This document shows, piece after piece, positions 1 through 9,747 of a DNA stretch of 64,000 nucleotides. The notes below the pieces were generated by a model that did no database searches, was not told the origin of the DNA, and worked only from the letters and a program-made list of their open reading frames with translations. Origin of the DNA: Tilletia caries (taxonomy: Eukaryota > Basidiomycota > Exobasidiomycetes > Tilletiales > Tilletiaceae); contig JALUTQ010000003.1 of the NCBI GenBank assembly GCA_032718865.1, positions 30,001 to 94,000 of the forward strand, given 5' to 3'. The position numbers and the translations under genes were made by a program. How positions within the stretch are numbered: position 1 is the stretch's first letter; the number at the start of each line of letters is the position of its first letter.

Positions 1-4
1 CGTT

Positions 5-345
5 TCACATGTAGACACTTCACGCAACTCGACCGCGGTCGCATCGGTGCGATCGACGGGCGAAGCTGATTTATCGCAGGAGAGTTAGTATACATCATCC
101 TGATCATCTCCGCACACCCGTGGGGACGTCGGGGATATCAAAATTTGAATTACAGGCGTGATCAGAGCATACGAATCGCACATGTACACCCTGTACGCAC
201 CTCGTCCGCGGTCGCATCGGTCCAATGACCGGGTGAGGCTGAATTATCAAAGTAGAGAGTGGTATTGACCTCCCCATCATAGCCGCACACGCGTACGGAC
301 GTTTTAGACATCGAAATTTGAATTAAAGGCGCCATCAGAGCATAC
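5..345. repeat. two tandem ~170 bp direct repeats
   Basis: Two diverged head-to-tail units (about 5-172 and 178-345) share blocks such as CCGCGGTCGCATCGGT, AAATTTGAATTA and ATCAGAGCATAC. They lie just downstream, in the rRNA sense direction, of the large-subunit rRNA fragment at 597-985, so they could be intergenic-spacer subrepeats. Read on the minus strand both units also give a similar peptide (R-V-C-G-x-D then S-A-S-P with T-D-A-T-A), but unit 1 has a stop codon. Coding is therefore possible but unproven. Confidence 0.7.
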
Positions 346-576
346 CAGAGCATAAGGAAAAACAGTATCACAGAAATCACATTAGCCGCTAGACTTTCCA
401 CCTTGGTCCTTTTTGAGACCCACACAGGGCCAAATGCCACTCCACACAGACCCGCCCACCCGCTAGACTCCCCACTTTGGGCCAATTCATCCACCCCCTA
501 TCCCCCCACAGCTACACCACCCAAGCACGCACGCTGGCGCACCCGCTAGCCACCCCACCACAAAAGAGAGAGAGAA

Positions 577-598
577 GTTTGACCCCAAAAGGTCAAAC
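577..598 (-). other. hairpin next to the rRNA 3' end
   Basis: GTTTGACC and GGTCAAAC form a perfect 8 bp stem around a 6-nt loop. In the rRNA sense (minus) direction the hairpin begins within a base or two of the predicted 3' end of the LSU rRNA fragment. In fungi the 3' external transcribed spacer carries a stem-loop cut by an RNase III enzyme (Rnt1 in budding yeast), and this hairpin sits where such a site is expected. The role is inferred from position only. Confidence 0.55.
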
Positions 599-985
599 AA
601 ATCTGTGGAAGCAAGAGCTTAGCCTCAGCAGATCGTAGCAACAAGGCTACTCTACTGCTTACAGCACTCCGTTCCAATTTAAGTCGTCTGCAAAGGATTT
701 ACCCCCGCCCATATTTCAATTGCAATCCGTAGACCACAGAACCAGCCTTTCCGCTGCCCTGAGGAACCTACCAAGTATGGTGGGAAACACTCTGGCTCAG
801 AAGCCAGGCCGGTGAACGGCGGTGGGATAACTTGTGTATCTAATGATGTTCTGGGCAAGTTCTACGACCAATTAACGCAGGTCGCAGCCAGCATAACGAC
901 CACAATCCACCTTCGTAGAATACGTTCCCACTTGGAAGGAAATGGGCATATGACTGCGATATTGGCTTCTGATTCGGCACTCGTC
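597..985 (-). rRNA. 3'-terminal fragment of LSU (25S/28S) rRNA gene
   Basis: On the minus strand the stretch reads as the conserved 3' end of fungal 25S rRNA, including GTAAGCAGTAGAGTAGCCTT, GCTACGATCTGCTGAG and a terminal GATTTGT. Identity is clear from 597 to about 760 and plausible to about 985. The 5' limit is blurred because the rest of the gene (about 3 kb) is absent. No 18S, 5.8S or ITS is visible. It is thus a detached rDNA piece, or the edge of a broken rDNA unit, and not a functional rRNA gene. Confidence 0.75.
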
Positions 986-1769
986 CTTAGATGTAGGATA
1001 CTACTGCGCGGGGCATGACTCATGAGGGAGTAGACCGGTAGACGCGAGGTGGGATTCTTGGAATTTTCGACATTTGAGAATTGAGAGGTCTTCTACGTGT
1101 TCTGGGTGGAAGACGATCTCTCGCCATTGTATGCTAAACTTTCCCACCTATTGCCAACGCTCCGCCCGTTTGCCCAGTTATTCTGCAGTTCTGTCTCTTT
1201 CGGTAGTAGAGTGAGGAGTTGCAGAACGCTTCCCACGCTATCAGTGAGGCTTGACGACGTGAAATTACATCCTTCCTACCACCACGATTTTCCCCCTCCT
1301 CTCAATCCTCCCCCTTTTCCTCCCTTCACCTGTTTGTCTGCTCTTCACCCCAGTCAGTGTCCAGACCGCAACCTGCTGCTGACCCGCTTTTCTTTGTGTC
1401 TCCTCCCCCTTGTACCGACTACTGACAAAGCATTTTCTCTTCTGTGCCAGCTGCTCTCTCTTTGCTGACAGATTACGCTAATCTTGTCTCTTTCCACCTT
1501 CGTCTGCAGTTCTTCTGCATTCTTTCCCCCCTCTCTTCAGTCTTTTCCTTCTTCTTCGACTTCTTCTCCTACCTTCATCTTCGCATATCACTGACTCTCA
1601 TCTTCTGCGACGCGCTCCCCCAGTCTCTCCAACAGTACGTCCACTCTAAACCGGATATCGGCTTCTTTGCCTTCCTCACCTCAGCTGATTTTCTCTTCTC
1701 TCTTCACCTGCTCATGTTTGCTCCACGCCCACAGCCCGTCGTCTCATGAGCTGCTTCCTCACGGACAGT
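986..1769. other. pyrimidine-rich stretch without a recognisable gene
   Basis: The plus strand is strongly C/T-rich, especially 1270-1700. Open frames here are low-complexity Leu/Ser/Pro/Phe peptides with no family resemblance. Similar pyrimidine-rich tracts occur at 34600-34850 and 37860-38280. I see no gene, RNA or repeat that I can name. Confidence 0.4.
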
Positions 1770-2331
1770 ACGATGCCAATGCAAGCCGAATCATCCTCAC
1801 CATCGACTCTACACACTCCACCACCAGATATCCCGTGTCCCTTCTGCAAACGTGAGTATCCGTCTCTCACTCTCACTCATATAAGCGCCAGATGTCCGAT
1901 GCCTGATCCGCTACATCCTCTCCTGACCCGTCTCCCCACTCCCGCTCTCAGTTCTCACTCACCTCCCATCGCTCCTTCTTCCTGCATTTGCCCTTACATT
2001 TCCTTCATCTTCTCATTTATCCTCATCAGCAGCGTTGCTCTCGCCCTATCTTTTGCAGGAGACGCCCTCGCGCGAACAATGTCGGGATTATCTGAGGTGG
2101 TGAGTCAGTGTGGCGCTCAAAGGAGACGCGAAATTTGACCATCTGGGGCTCGGGAAGAGAGCTCTCTGTCAGAATGAACGCGGGACAACAACGTGTTCAA
2201 ACTCGTTCACGTCCTCCTTCTGGATGCCGCCAAGCTCGAAGCTCAAGGCCGTGACTCTGTGCGGCACATCTTTGCTTTTGATCTTTCGGACCTCGGCGCC
2301 CATCTGCGCGATCCACGGGAATGGTGAGTAG
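1770..2331 (+). pseudogene. possible broken exons of an unidentified gene
   Basis: An ATG near 1771 opens a short frame ending in C-P-F-C-K. It is followed by a canonical donor (GTGAGTATC) and, about 200 bp later, an acceptor (TTTTGCAG). A later stretch (about 2185-2330) translates to a protein-like peptide, L-L-L-D-A-A-K-L-E-A-Q-G-R-D then F-A-F-D-L-S-D-L-G, and ends at another GTGAGT donor. Its frame is preceded by a TGA and the phases do not join cleanly. I do not recognise the family. Because the next 1.4 kb holds fragments of two other genes, these are best read as decayed exons. Confidence 0.35.
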
Positions 2332-2420
2332 ACCCTTTCCTCGGCGCATGACTGCAAAGATCCCACTAAGGCTGATCAACATTCTGTGTTGATGCGCTCC
2401 TTGCCCGCTCCATCTCGTAC

Positions 2421-2534
2421 CTTGGACGGCGCGTCGAAGCTGTCGTCGAAGATCACGTAAATCCCCTCTACGTATGATAATCTCGCCCTTGAAGACCTTG
2501 GCGATGTTGCGGAAGCTCTCACATGCGAAGTACG
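2421..2534 (-). pseudogene. VAC14 exon 1 3'-end fragment
   Basis: The minus strand encodes Y-F-A-C-E-S-F-R-N-I-A-K-V-F-K-G-E-I, then F-D-D-S-F-D-A-P-S-K-V. This is a diverged copy of the end of exon 1 of the intact VAC14 gene at 10804-14445 (YFACESFYNIAKVCKGEI then FNDIFDALSK). Even the exon boundary is kept: CCAAG is followed by GTAC where VAC14 has its first intron donor. About 17 extra bases disrupt the middle. Neighbouring VAC14 sequence is not recognisable on either side, so this is an isolated exon fragment. Confidence 0.75.
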
Positions 2535-3401
2535 TAAACTCAGAGCAAACTCACATCTTCTTGCTTCTTTTCACGACGAGCACAAGACAGCACGTCTCGA
2601 TCCATCTGGCTCCCATCATTCGCATGCACGCTGGTGCTACATAGCATGGTGCGGCCGCTTCACTGGCCACTTCTCACCCCCTGACTTTTGTGCTAACCTA
2701 TCAAAGGCACGGAGACAGGACGTAGCGAACGCGGACACAGACGCAGACGCTGTTTCGAAAAGAGTGTCAGCTACACGCGGTGCTTTTCCATGTACGAGCC
2801 GCGTCCCCGACAGCGAATGCTTCTCGCTTCGTCCTTGCAGGTTCGACGGAAGGAAGAGCTCGCAGGCCGTCGGACGGCGTGACAGCTGTAGGCTTGTTTT
2901 CTCAGTTTCCACGCTTACCGGGACGGATCTTGTTGTCGAAGTGGACGGTGCTCGCAAGTTTGAGCACCGGGATCCAGCCTCGAGCATCGACATCATCATC
3001 AACTATTCGAAGGATACCTCAACAAAGTACTTCCAGGAATTGCGTGCAAGGTATACATACTGACTGAGTGTCTCCGTGTGCTTCTCGCTGATCCTCCTCC
3101 TACCTTCTGCCCCTTCCGTCTGCGCAGCCTCTAGCATCTCCAGACTGTCCCATCATGCCACCCTCGATAACACATCCCCCATGACTGACGCCGCTTCTTC
3201 ATAGCCTCACCCAATCTCACCCAATTGCTTGCGAAATTACAGTGAGCCTCGTCGTCCTCGAGTTCGGCCAAGATCCCAACGAAATACTTGTCCTCGGTCG
3301 CGACTCTTTTGGCGAAGGATCAGCTCAGCCATCCCAATTTACATCATCGCCGACGGTAACGACACCTTCCATGTCCTGACCGACTTGATTATCTCCGGTA
3401 G

Positions 3402-3675
3402 CACGCGCGAGAATAGGAGCGCGTCGGAACGCCTGGATTCTCACTTCTAGGCTGTTTTTCAACTCTCTCCCGTCCTCGGTCTGCCCGTCTCCGCGGCTCC
3501 GCATGTCGTCTTCGTGCAGTACCTCGCCGCACTCGCCGTCGTCCTTGCGCTCCAGAGTGGGATCGTCTTGCCTCCGGGACTCGCTTCATCGGAGGAGGAG
3601 AAGGTGAGGAGTGCGTTTGCGAGGCAGGTGGGGGACAAAGTTCGGATTAAGTGGCCGAATGATCTGTATTTGAAC
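3402..3675 (+). pseudogene. biotin-protein ligase catalytic-domain fragment
   Basis: Biotin-protein ligases attach biotin to carboxylases. Here the frame around 3402-3465 gives G-A-R-R-N-A-W-I-L, the counterpart of the GRGRGxNxW biotin-binding loop. After a frameshift, about 3466-3675 gives VFVQYLAALAVV and then VRIKWPNDLYL, the KWPND motif that defines the family. Intact fungal enzymes are around 600-700 residues, and only about 90 remain, in two frames, with no C-terminal domain. No functional copy lies in the window, so the fragment came from elsewhere in the genome. Confidence 0.75.
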
Positions 3676-3875
3676 AGAGTAGACGATAGAAGAGAGACAC
3701 GGGGTGGTCCTCGAGAACGGAGCCTGGGCCGATCAGCCGAAACAATGATCAATGATCATTGCCTGTGAAGTTACGTTCGATGGAGCATCGCATCTTCCTG
3801 AGATCCTCCATTATCACCTTCTTTCTGTCTCTTGATCGCACAGGCTCTCTCGTTCTGTAACTGATTCAGTCAAAG

Positions 3876-6192
3876 ATGGTGCGCGGCATATCTGCATCTG
3901 TCGAGCCCTCTGTGGCTCTCGCGCAAGACAAGCAAGCTCTCTACGAGAAGCAAGCTGAAGGCGACAAACTGGCCAACTTCATCATCGACCAATGCGAGCC
4001 TGGCACTCTCGAAGAATTCCTCGCGCTTCGAGGCACTGGCCACACTGCGGAGGAAGCGATCGCTGAACTGGGACTCAACTTCGAAGACTTCGAAGACTTC
4101 GAAGAGCCTGATGTCTCGGAACCTGCTCTGGATACTGAAGACAAGCAAGCCGACACTGGTCGCACTACTCGAGCTCGATCGGCATCTGTCCCGTCCAAGA
4201 AGGTGAGTATATTTCTACACCCTGTTCCTGTCTCTTTTGGTCCCTCTTCTCCACCAGAAGGGTTTGTTCTACCTGCCTCTCGTACAATCATGCGTTTGCC
4301 ACTGGGCTACATGCGTCAAAACCTGGCTATATGCGCTTTCACTCTGTTCTTCTGCTGTTCTGTTCTCTGACACTGGTCTCTTACTCCGGTTTTCTTCCAC
4401 CAGTCTGCTGGCAAGAAGAAGGCTACGCCTCAAGCACAGGTTGAGGAGTCCTCTCCCCGTGTGCAGGTTAGTCCAGTATCTGTTGCCCTATCTGATCTGT
4501 CTTGTCTGGTCACTGATCTGTCTTCTGTCTGTTCCTTTATGCTTGCTCCTACAGCCAACTGCCTCGACTTCTAAGACCTCTGGCATCAAGAGGATCAGGG
4601 TCGTATCGTCGAGCTCCGAGGGCAACGAGCGCGGCGTCCCCAAACCTCGCGTCGAATCAGAGACTGCGGAAGCGGAATCGGTCTCGGTCACTCGCGACAT
4701 CCCAGCTCCAGCTCTGGGTCGACCTGCTCAACCGGTACTGTCCAAGGTTCTTGCTCGACCTACAACCATTACTCGCTCGTCAACGCCTCCTACGTCGGCT
4801 CTGTCTCTCGCATCGGCTTTTGAGCAGCTTAGCCCTCCTTCAAAGAAGGCGATCAACGAAATTCTCAGCCGGTCCAAGCGAATTCCTCTTGAGGCCGAAG
4901 CTGTTGGTTCCGACTCGATCCTCCAGCCTCCTGCGCCTACCACGGGTTCTGGGCTTGGCCTGTTTGGTCCCTCTGAGTCGACCTTCTCGTTCAACCAAGC
5001 ACCTGCTCAAGACTCAGGGCCTTCTCTCTCGCCCTCGATCGGTCTTGCCATTGGCTCTCCTGCTCGGCACCCTATCGGTGCAACTCGCTTCTCGGGTGCT
5101 GCTGCTCCTCCGCCGCTCACTCGAAACAAGACCATTGCTGACCCTCTGGGGCATGTCGGATACAACCCCAACGGGGTAGTCGGCTCGTTCTTCAAGATGC
5201 CAGCCACATCGGTGATCGGAAAGGTGGCGGCTTCGATATATGTCCCGCTGTGGCATTTCACGACCGAAGGAATCGCCGAAGGCTATCACCACATGTCCAA
5301 CTGGACTGAAGTCGGTAAACGTCTAGCCAACGTCCTGCAATCTGAGGTGGAACTGCCACCGATAAAGATCCCCGACGAGTTCATGGGATTCGAGATCTTC
5401 TTCCAAGCTGCCGACTACCAAGTCAAAGTCCTGCGCGAGATCGCCAAAGGCGAGATCGATCCTCTCAAGCAGATGGTGCTGTCTGAGGAAGCAGCTATAT
5501 GGACGGCTGCATACAACGAGTGCCTCAAGCGCAGACTCGCCAACAAGAACCTCGACTGGGCGCTCATCATGCGCTACATCTTTTACTTGCGCTCGCAGTA
5601 CTACTCGATACCGGCGGGCCCAGCTCGGATCAACCCTTCTCTGTGGCAACCAGCCATCTGGGACACGGTTCTGTCTGAGCGGCAAGGTTCGCAGCTGTCC
5701 GGCTCAACTGCTTACTTCCCATCTGGACAAGTTCAGCAGCCACAGCACTTGGCTTTCCAATACCAGTCCCAGCCCTTCGCTCAGCAGCAGCAGCAACCGG
5801 TTCAGCAGCAGCAGCAACAGCAAGGTCAGGGCCAAGGATCATCGTCTCGTAAGAAGGCGGCCAAGCAACAGCAGCCCTTTCAGACTGGCTCCCGAGGTGG
5901 TACCCAGGCCGCCCCGGGAGCATGTGTCATCTGCGGAAAGACCACCATTCCACACAATTTCAAAGAGTGCAAGTCTCCACCAACCGGAAAGTCTGCTCCC
6001 TTTGCTTCCCGAAACGAAGCCGGTCATCTCGTTCGCGTCTCGGACGGAGCAGCTCTCTGCATGCGATGGAACCGCACCTCTTGCGGTAACCAGCGCTGCT
6101 TCCCACACCAGTGCAGTCTCTGCGGAGCTACCAACCACGGTGCACAACAGTGCAGCCTTGTGGGCTCGACTGTTCCCGGACAGAGCGCCTGA
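3876..6192 (+). CDS. DIRS-like gag protein (three exons)
   Basis: Proposed structural protein of the retroelement, join(3876..4202, 4404..4466, 4555..6192), 675 residues. Both introns are phase 0 with GTGAGT and GTTAGT donors and CAG acceptors, and the frame continues cleanly across them. Exon 1 carries an acidic E-D-F-E-D-F-E-E run. The middle is Pro/Ser-rich. Residues about 515-560 are Gln-rich. The C-terminus has CVICGKTTIPHNFKEC (CX2CX6HX4C) and CSLCGATNHGAQQC (CX2CX4HX4C, a classical zinc knuckle), suited to binding element RNA. The stop codon lies inside the overlapping pol frame. Introns in a gag gene are odd for an RNA-copied element and imply that unspliced RNA is the template. Confidence 0.75.
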
Positions 6193-7794
6193 GGATCGGC
6201 CCTTCAACCCTGATGCCTTCGAGAAGGCTCTCAAAGAGCTCGACCTCATTCATGCTTTCCCCAATCTTGCCGGACACATGCGAGAAGGATTTGGTTTCGG
6301 CATCCCACCAATCCGCAAGACTCAAACCCCTGACAATCACTTCTATGTTCGCCAAAATCCCGCTGCACTTGACAAAATCATGATCAAGGAAACTTCGAAG
6401 GCTAGTGGGCCGGGCCCTTCTCACAGCTGGAGATAGAGAGCATCCTCCACAGCCCTTTCCAAACCTCGCCACTCAAGTTCCTTGTCAAACCGAATGGTGA
6501 TCTGCGTCCTCTTCAAAACTTCTCGTTCCCATACGACGATTCGTACCCGAGTATCAACTCGTACATCGACTCCAACCATTTCCTGACAGAATGGGACGGG
6601 GTACGGATCGTTCAACAACAGATTCGGGATCTCAAGTCTCGGTACTCCTATCTCGACGCTGCTACTGCTGACGCCAAGGAGGCATTCAGAGCCTGCCTTG
6701 CGCGATTTGACCAACTTCCCGGGACGGTCATCAAGTTTGGTCCAGACCAGTTTTATCTGGATCTCTTCATGGGTTTTGGCCTTGCCTCCGCCACCGGAGT
6801 CTGGGGAACGGTTGCGGATGCTCTGAAGGCAATCCTGAAAGTCAGGTTGTCAGGGAAACTGGAGTTGTCCAAGTGGGTGGACGACTTCTTTTTGTTCCGT
6901 CTTGACCCAGCCTTGTCCATTAATCAAGTCATGGAGGCGGTTCAAGATCTTCGGTTCCCTTGGAACCCGGAGAAGACTACGGACTTCTCAAAGCTGCCTC
7001 GTTATATCGGCTGGGACTGGGACCTCGACAATCTTAGGATGATCTTGCCTCGGAACAAGAAGGACAAGTACGTCGACAAAGCAAAGGGCTTTCAGGAATC
7101 GACTCCTCGATCGCTGAAGGAAGTCGAAGAGCTCGTCGGTTCGCTGTTGCATGTCTCAATCGTTGCGAGAGACCTCTGCCCCTACCTTGCGGAACTGTTC
7201 AAGATGTCTGCGCTCTTTGATCCCTCGTTGCCTCTCAAGAAGCACTACGTTCCGGTCCAAGTGCGACATGACATGGCGCAGTGGATAACGGCTCTGTCAG
7301 CCACTCCCTTCGTCAGGTCCTTCAAGGTCTCGGAGAGTCAGTTCGGAGATGTGGTCTATGTAGACGCACCAACTGAATGGGGGATTGGCATCGTTGTCGG
7401 TGAACGATGGGCTGCTTGGAAGTGGTTGCCCGGTTGGGATGCTGAGAACCCGGGCATCAACTGGGGAGAAGCGGTAGCTCTGGAGCTGGGTCTGCGTGCG
7501 GCTGTGGCGTACGGCGCGGCCAAGAAGGTCGTCACCTTCTGGTCTGACAACCAGGGTGTCATCGGCTCGTACAAGAAGGGATTCTCTCATTCAGCGCACA
7601 TCAACTCGGTGCTGAAGAGAGTGGTCCAGCTCGAGATGGAGCACAGGCTCCACGTCAAGATCGACTATGTCGAATCGGCTCTGAACCCTGCTGATGCTCC
7701 CTCTCGTGGAGAAGTTCTGCCCGGTCCTCAACTGAAGGTCCCGGACATCCCCCCGTCAATCTCTGTCTTTCTCGATGAGGTACGGGTCAATTGA
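5897..7794 (+). CDS. DIRS-like reverse transcriptase / RNase H, one frameshift
   Basis: RT copies element RNA and RNase H removes the template. The N-terminal part (5897-6411) overlaps the end of gag in another frame; recognisable pol sequence starts near 6160. After a 1-base shift near 6403-6412 the frame continues to 7794. RT landmarks are FLVKPNGDLRPLQNFSFP, SYLDAATADAKEAF and KWVDDFFLF (the DD of the active site). RNase H landmarks are VYVDAPTEWGIGIVVG, the Glu in NWGEAVALELG, the Asp in FWSDNQGVIGS and ALNPADAPSR. The shift (frame 2 to frame 1, in GGGCCGGGCCC) is either an inactivating single-base deletion or a programmed frameshift; the former is more likely. The true start codon is uncertain. 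Confidence 0.8.
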
Positions 7795-9040
7795 CTACGT
7801 TCTCAAAGAGAACCGGCGGCTCAATGCCAACAAGAAGCTCGAGTTCAGCGCCTTCGGGGGGAGGCAAGATCTGGATTCCTCGTTTCCGTCGGCATTCCCG
7901 CCTCCCAAAGGCACGACAGCCTTTCCAGCTTCTGAAGAAGCTTTACGACAAGATCTGTTCCCGAACGTTGCGACTCACGAACGTCTGCTCTCTTGGAGGC
8001 CGGGTCTAACAGCGGCCGCTCCTCTCACACTCGCGTCTGGTAAACTCTTCCCTGCCTCGGTCGTACACAATCAAGTTCGCTCTGCTCTACGCGCCTCTCT
8101 CGAGCCTTCGACTCGGGCAAACTACGGTTCCGCTATTGGCGTCTTCCTCAAGTTCTGCTTCTCTGCTGGTCTCCTGATACAAGACATCTTCCCGATTACT
8201 CAAGGCCTCCTTCTCGCTTTCGTTTCGTCGGCATACGGCTCCAAATCGGACAGAACGGTCCGGAATCACTTGTCAGCTCTCAAAGCTTGGCATGAGATGT
8301 GGGCCTTGCCTTGGACTCGCTTTGGCCTCGTGGATCGGGCTCTTCAAGGAGTAGCAAAATGCGCCCCGAGCAAAACTGCTCTCCGTCCTCCGATCCAAGT
8401 CATCGATCTTTCTGCGGTTCGACTCTTCCTTCAACCTTCGACAAATCCGTTACATGCGGCTGTCTGGGCTTGCTCTCTCTGTGCCTTCTGGGCAGTTTGC
8501 CGACTCGGCGAACTTACGGTTCCTTCCCCTCTCGTCTTCAATCCTGCGAGACACGTTTGTCGATCACATGTCGGTCAAGCTCGTTCTGTCGGTCAAGATC
8601 TGGAGGCTCTACAAATCGATATACCTTGGACCAAAACCACCGGCACCGATGGTATGGCGAAGATCATTTCCTCCCGAGACGACGAACTCGATCCCCTTCA
8701 CGCCCTGCAGTGGCATCTTCATCTCAACTCTTCGACTACTGCCGATCTCGAATCAACACCACTCTTCTCGTACAAAGTTTCGGCTGGTTCTGGCTTCCGT
8801 CTCGTTCCCCTCACGAAAGGCAAGATGCTGGAGGTGTTCTTCGAAGCACTCCTCAGAGCTCGACGACCGACCTTTTCCGGACACTCCTTCCGAATCGGAG
8901 GTGCAACACACTACTGGCATCAAGGAGCTACGGTTGATCAAATCAAACTGTTGGGTGGTTGGGCGTCGGACTCCTTTCGGGTATACCTGCGTGATCCCAT
9001 CGCTGGCATTGCTCCATTGCAACAACAGCTGGGAGGATAA
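7775..9040 (+). CDS. DIRS-like tyrosine recombinase
   Basis: 421-residue integrase of the element, overlapping the last 20 bases of pol. It joins the circular DNA copy to the chromosome. Residues about 105-190 form the SAM-like N-terminal fold (TRANYGSAIGVFLKFC). The catalytic part has the first Arg in FWAVCRLGELT, the H-x-x-R box in GHSFRIGGATHYW, the following GGW, and the nucleophile Tyr in RVYLRD. All residues required by the family are present and the frame is uninterrupted, so this protein could be active. The 20-base overlap with pol suggests translation by re-initiation or from a separate RNA. Confidence 0.85.
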   Translation: MRYGSIDYVLKENRRLNANKKLEFSAFGGRQDLDSSFPSAFPPPKGTTAFPASEEALRQDLFPNVATHERLLSWRPGLTAAAPLTLASGKLFPASVVHNQVRSALRASLEPSTRANYGSAIGVFLKFCFSAGLLIQDIFPITQGLLLAFVSSAYGSKSDRTVRNHLSALKAWHEMWALPWTRFGLVDRALQGVAKCAPSKTALRPPIQVIDLSAVRLFLQPSTNPLHAAVWACSLCAFWAVCRLGELTVPSPLVFNPARHVCRSHVGQARSVGQDLEALQIDIPWTKTTGTDGMAKIISSRDDELDPLHALQWHLHLNSSTTADLESTPLFSYKVSAGSGFRLVPLTKGKMLEVFFEALLRARRPTFSGHSFRIGGATHYWHQGATVDQIKLLGGWASDSFRVYLRDPIAGIAPLQQQLGG

Positions 9041-9745
9041 CGGTTGTCCATTCTAGTTTCTCTGCTGCTCTTGTTCCTGCTTCCTGTTACCATCGTCAGC
9101 ATCTCTCTGTTCTCTTGTCATCATCGTCAGCATCGCTCTGTTCTCTCTTGTTCTCAATCCTGTTTTTGCATTCTGTCCTGTTACGATGAATCAATGTCTG
9201 TTGGCATTCAGAGTTGGCTTTACACTGTTCTCACTCCCTTGGATCGTTCTTGTTGGTCATCGTTGCTGCGCCTCTGCGCTTTGCTTCTACTCCCTGCGGT
9301 CATGAGTTTGGAGGGATGGCGGGCAGCGATGACCTTTCTGATACAAGGTCTTTGATCAGGGTTTGGTGAACCACTTGACCGGCCAGACTCAATGAGTCCA
9401 CACAGACATGATGCATCTTTCGATGTATTTGGAAACGGAACCTGCTCTACTACGTGTAGCGATCTAGCACGAGTAGAGATTCGAGGGCGGAGATGGGGGC
9501 GGAGGATGATGATAACCAGATGTCCTCAATCGTCCCCCGACAACATCGATCTGGGTCTGATTCTCGCAGCCAACCAACGACGGCGAGGAGTGCGGGAGCG
9601 TGGGGAGACGACTTCTCCGTCGGGAGCCAAGGCGGAGCAGGAGAAGGGCAGGTGGGGATCGAACTTACAGCCAGATGGGGAACAGCTTTGATTCATGATG
9701 CACAACCTCATTCGGCGCAAGGACTGAAACGGCTGGGGCTTCCAT
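9041..9745. other. 3' flank of the DIRS element and tRNA-like relic
   Basis: The first part holds an imperfect direct repeat of about 31 bp (9091-9152, CATCGTCAGCATC followed by CTCTGTTCTCT). Near 9650-9665 the minus strand has a B-box-like AGTTCGATCCC, but no convincing A box follows, so this is at most a decayed tRNA-derived relic. No gene is visible. Confidence 0.4.
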
Positions 9746-9747
9746 TA

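Larger units (their letters stand above)
3876..9040 (+). mobile_element. DIRS-like tyrosine-recombinase retrotransposon
   Basis: Three consecutive overlapping coding regions make a standard DIRS/Ngaro-type layout: a gag-like protein with a CCHC knuckle, a reverse transcriptase plus RNase H, and a tyrosine recombinase in place of an integrase or endonuclease. Such elements integrate via a circular DNA and leave no target-site duplication. I could not find the expected terminal repeats. The true ends probably lie within about 3780-3876 and 9041-9460. Only one clear frameshift (about 6405) separates this copy from an intact one, so the insertion is probably young. Confidence 0.85.
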
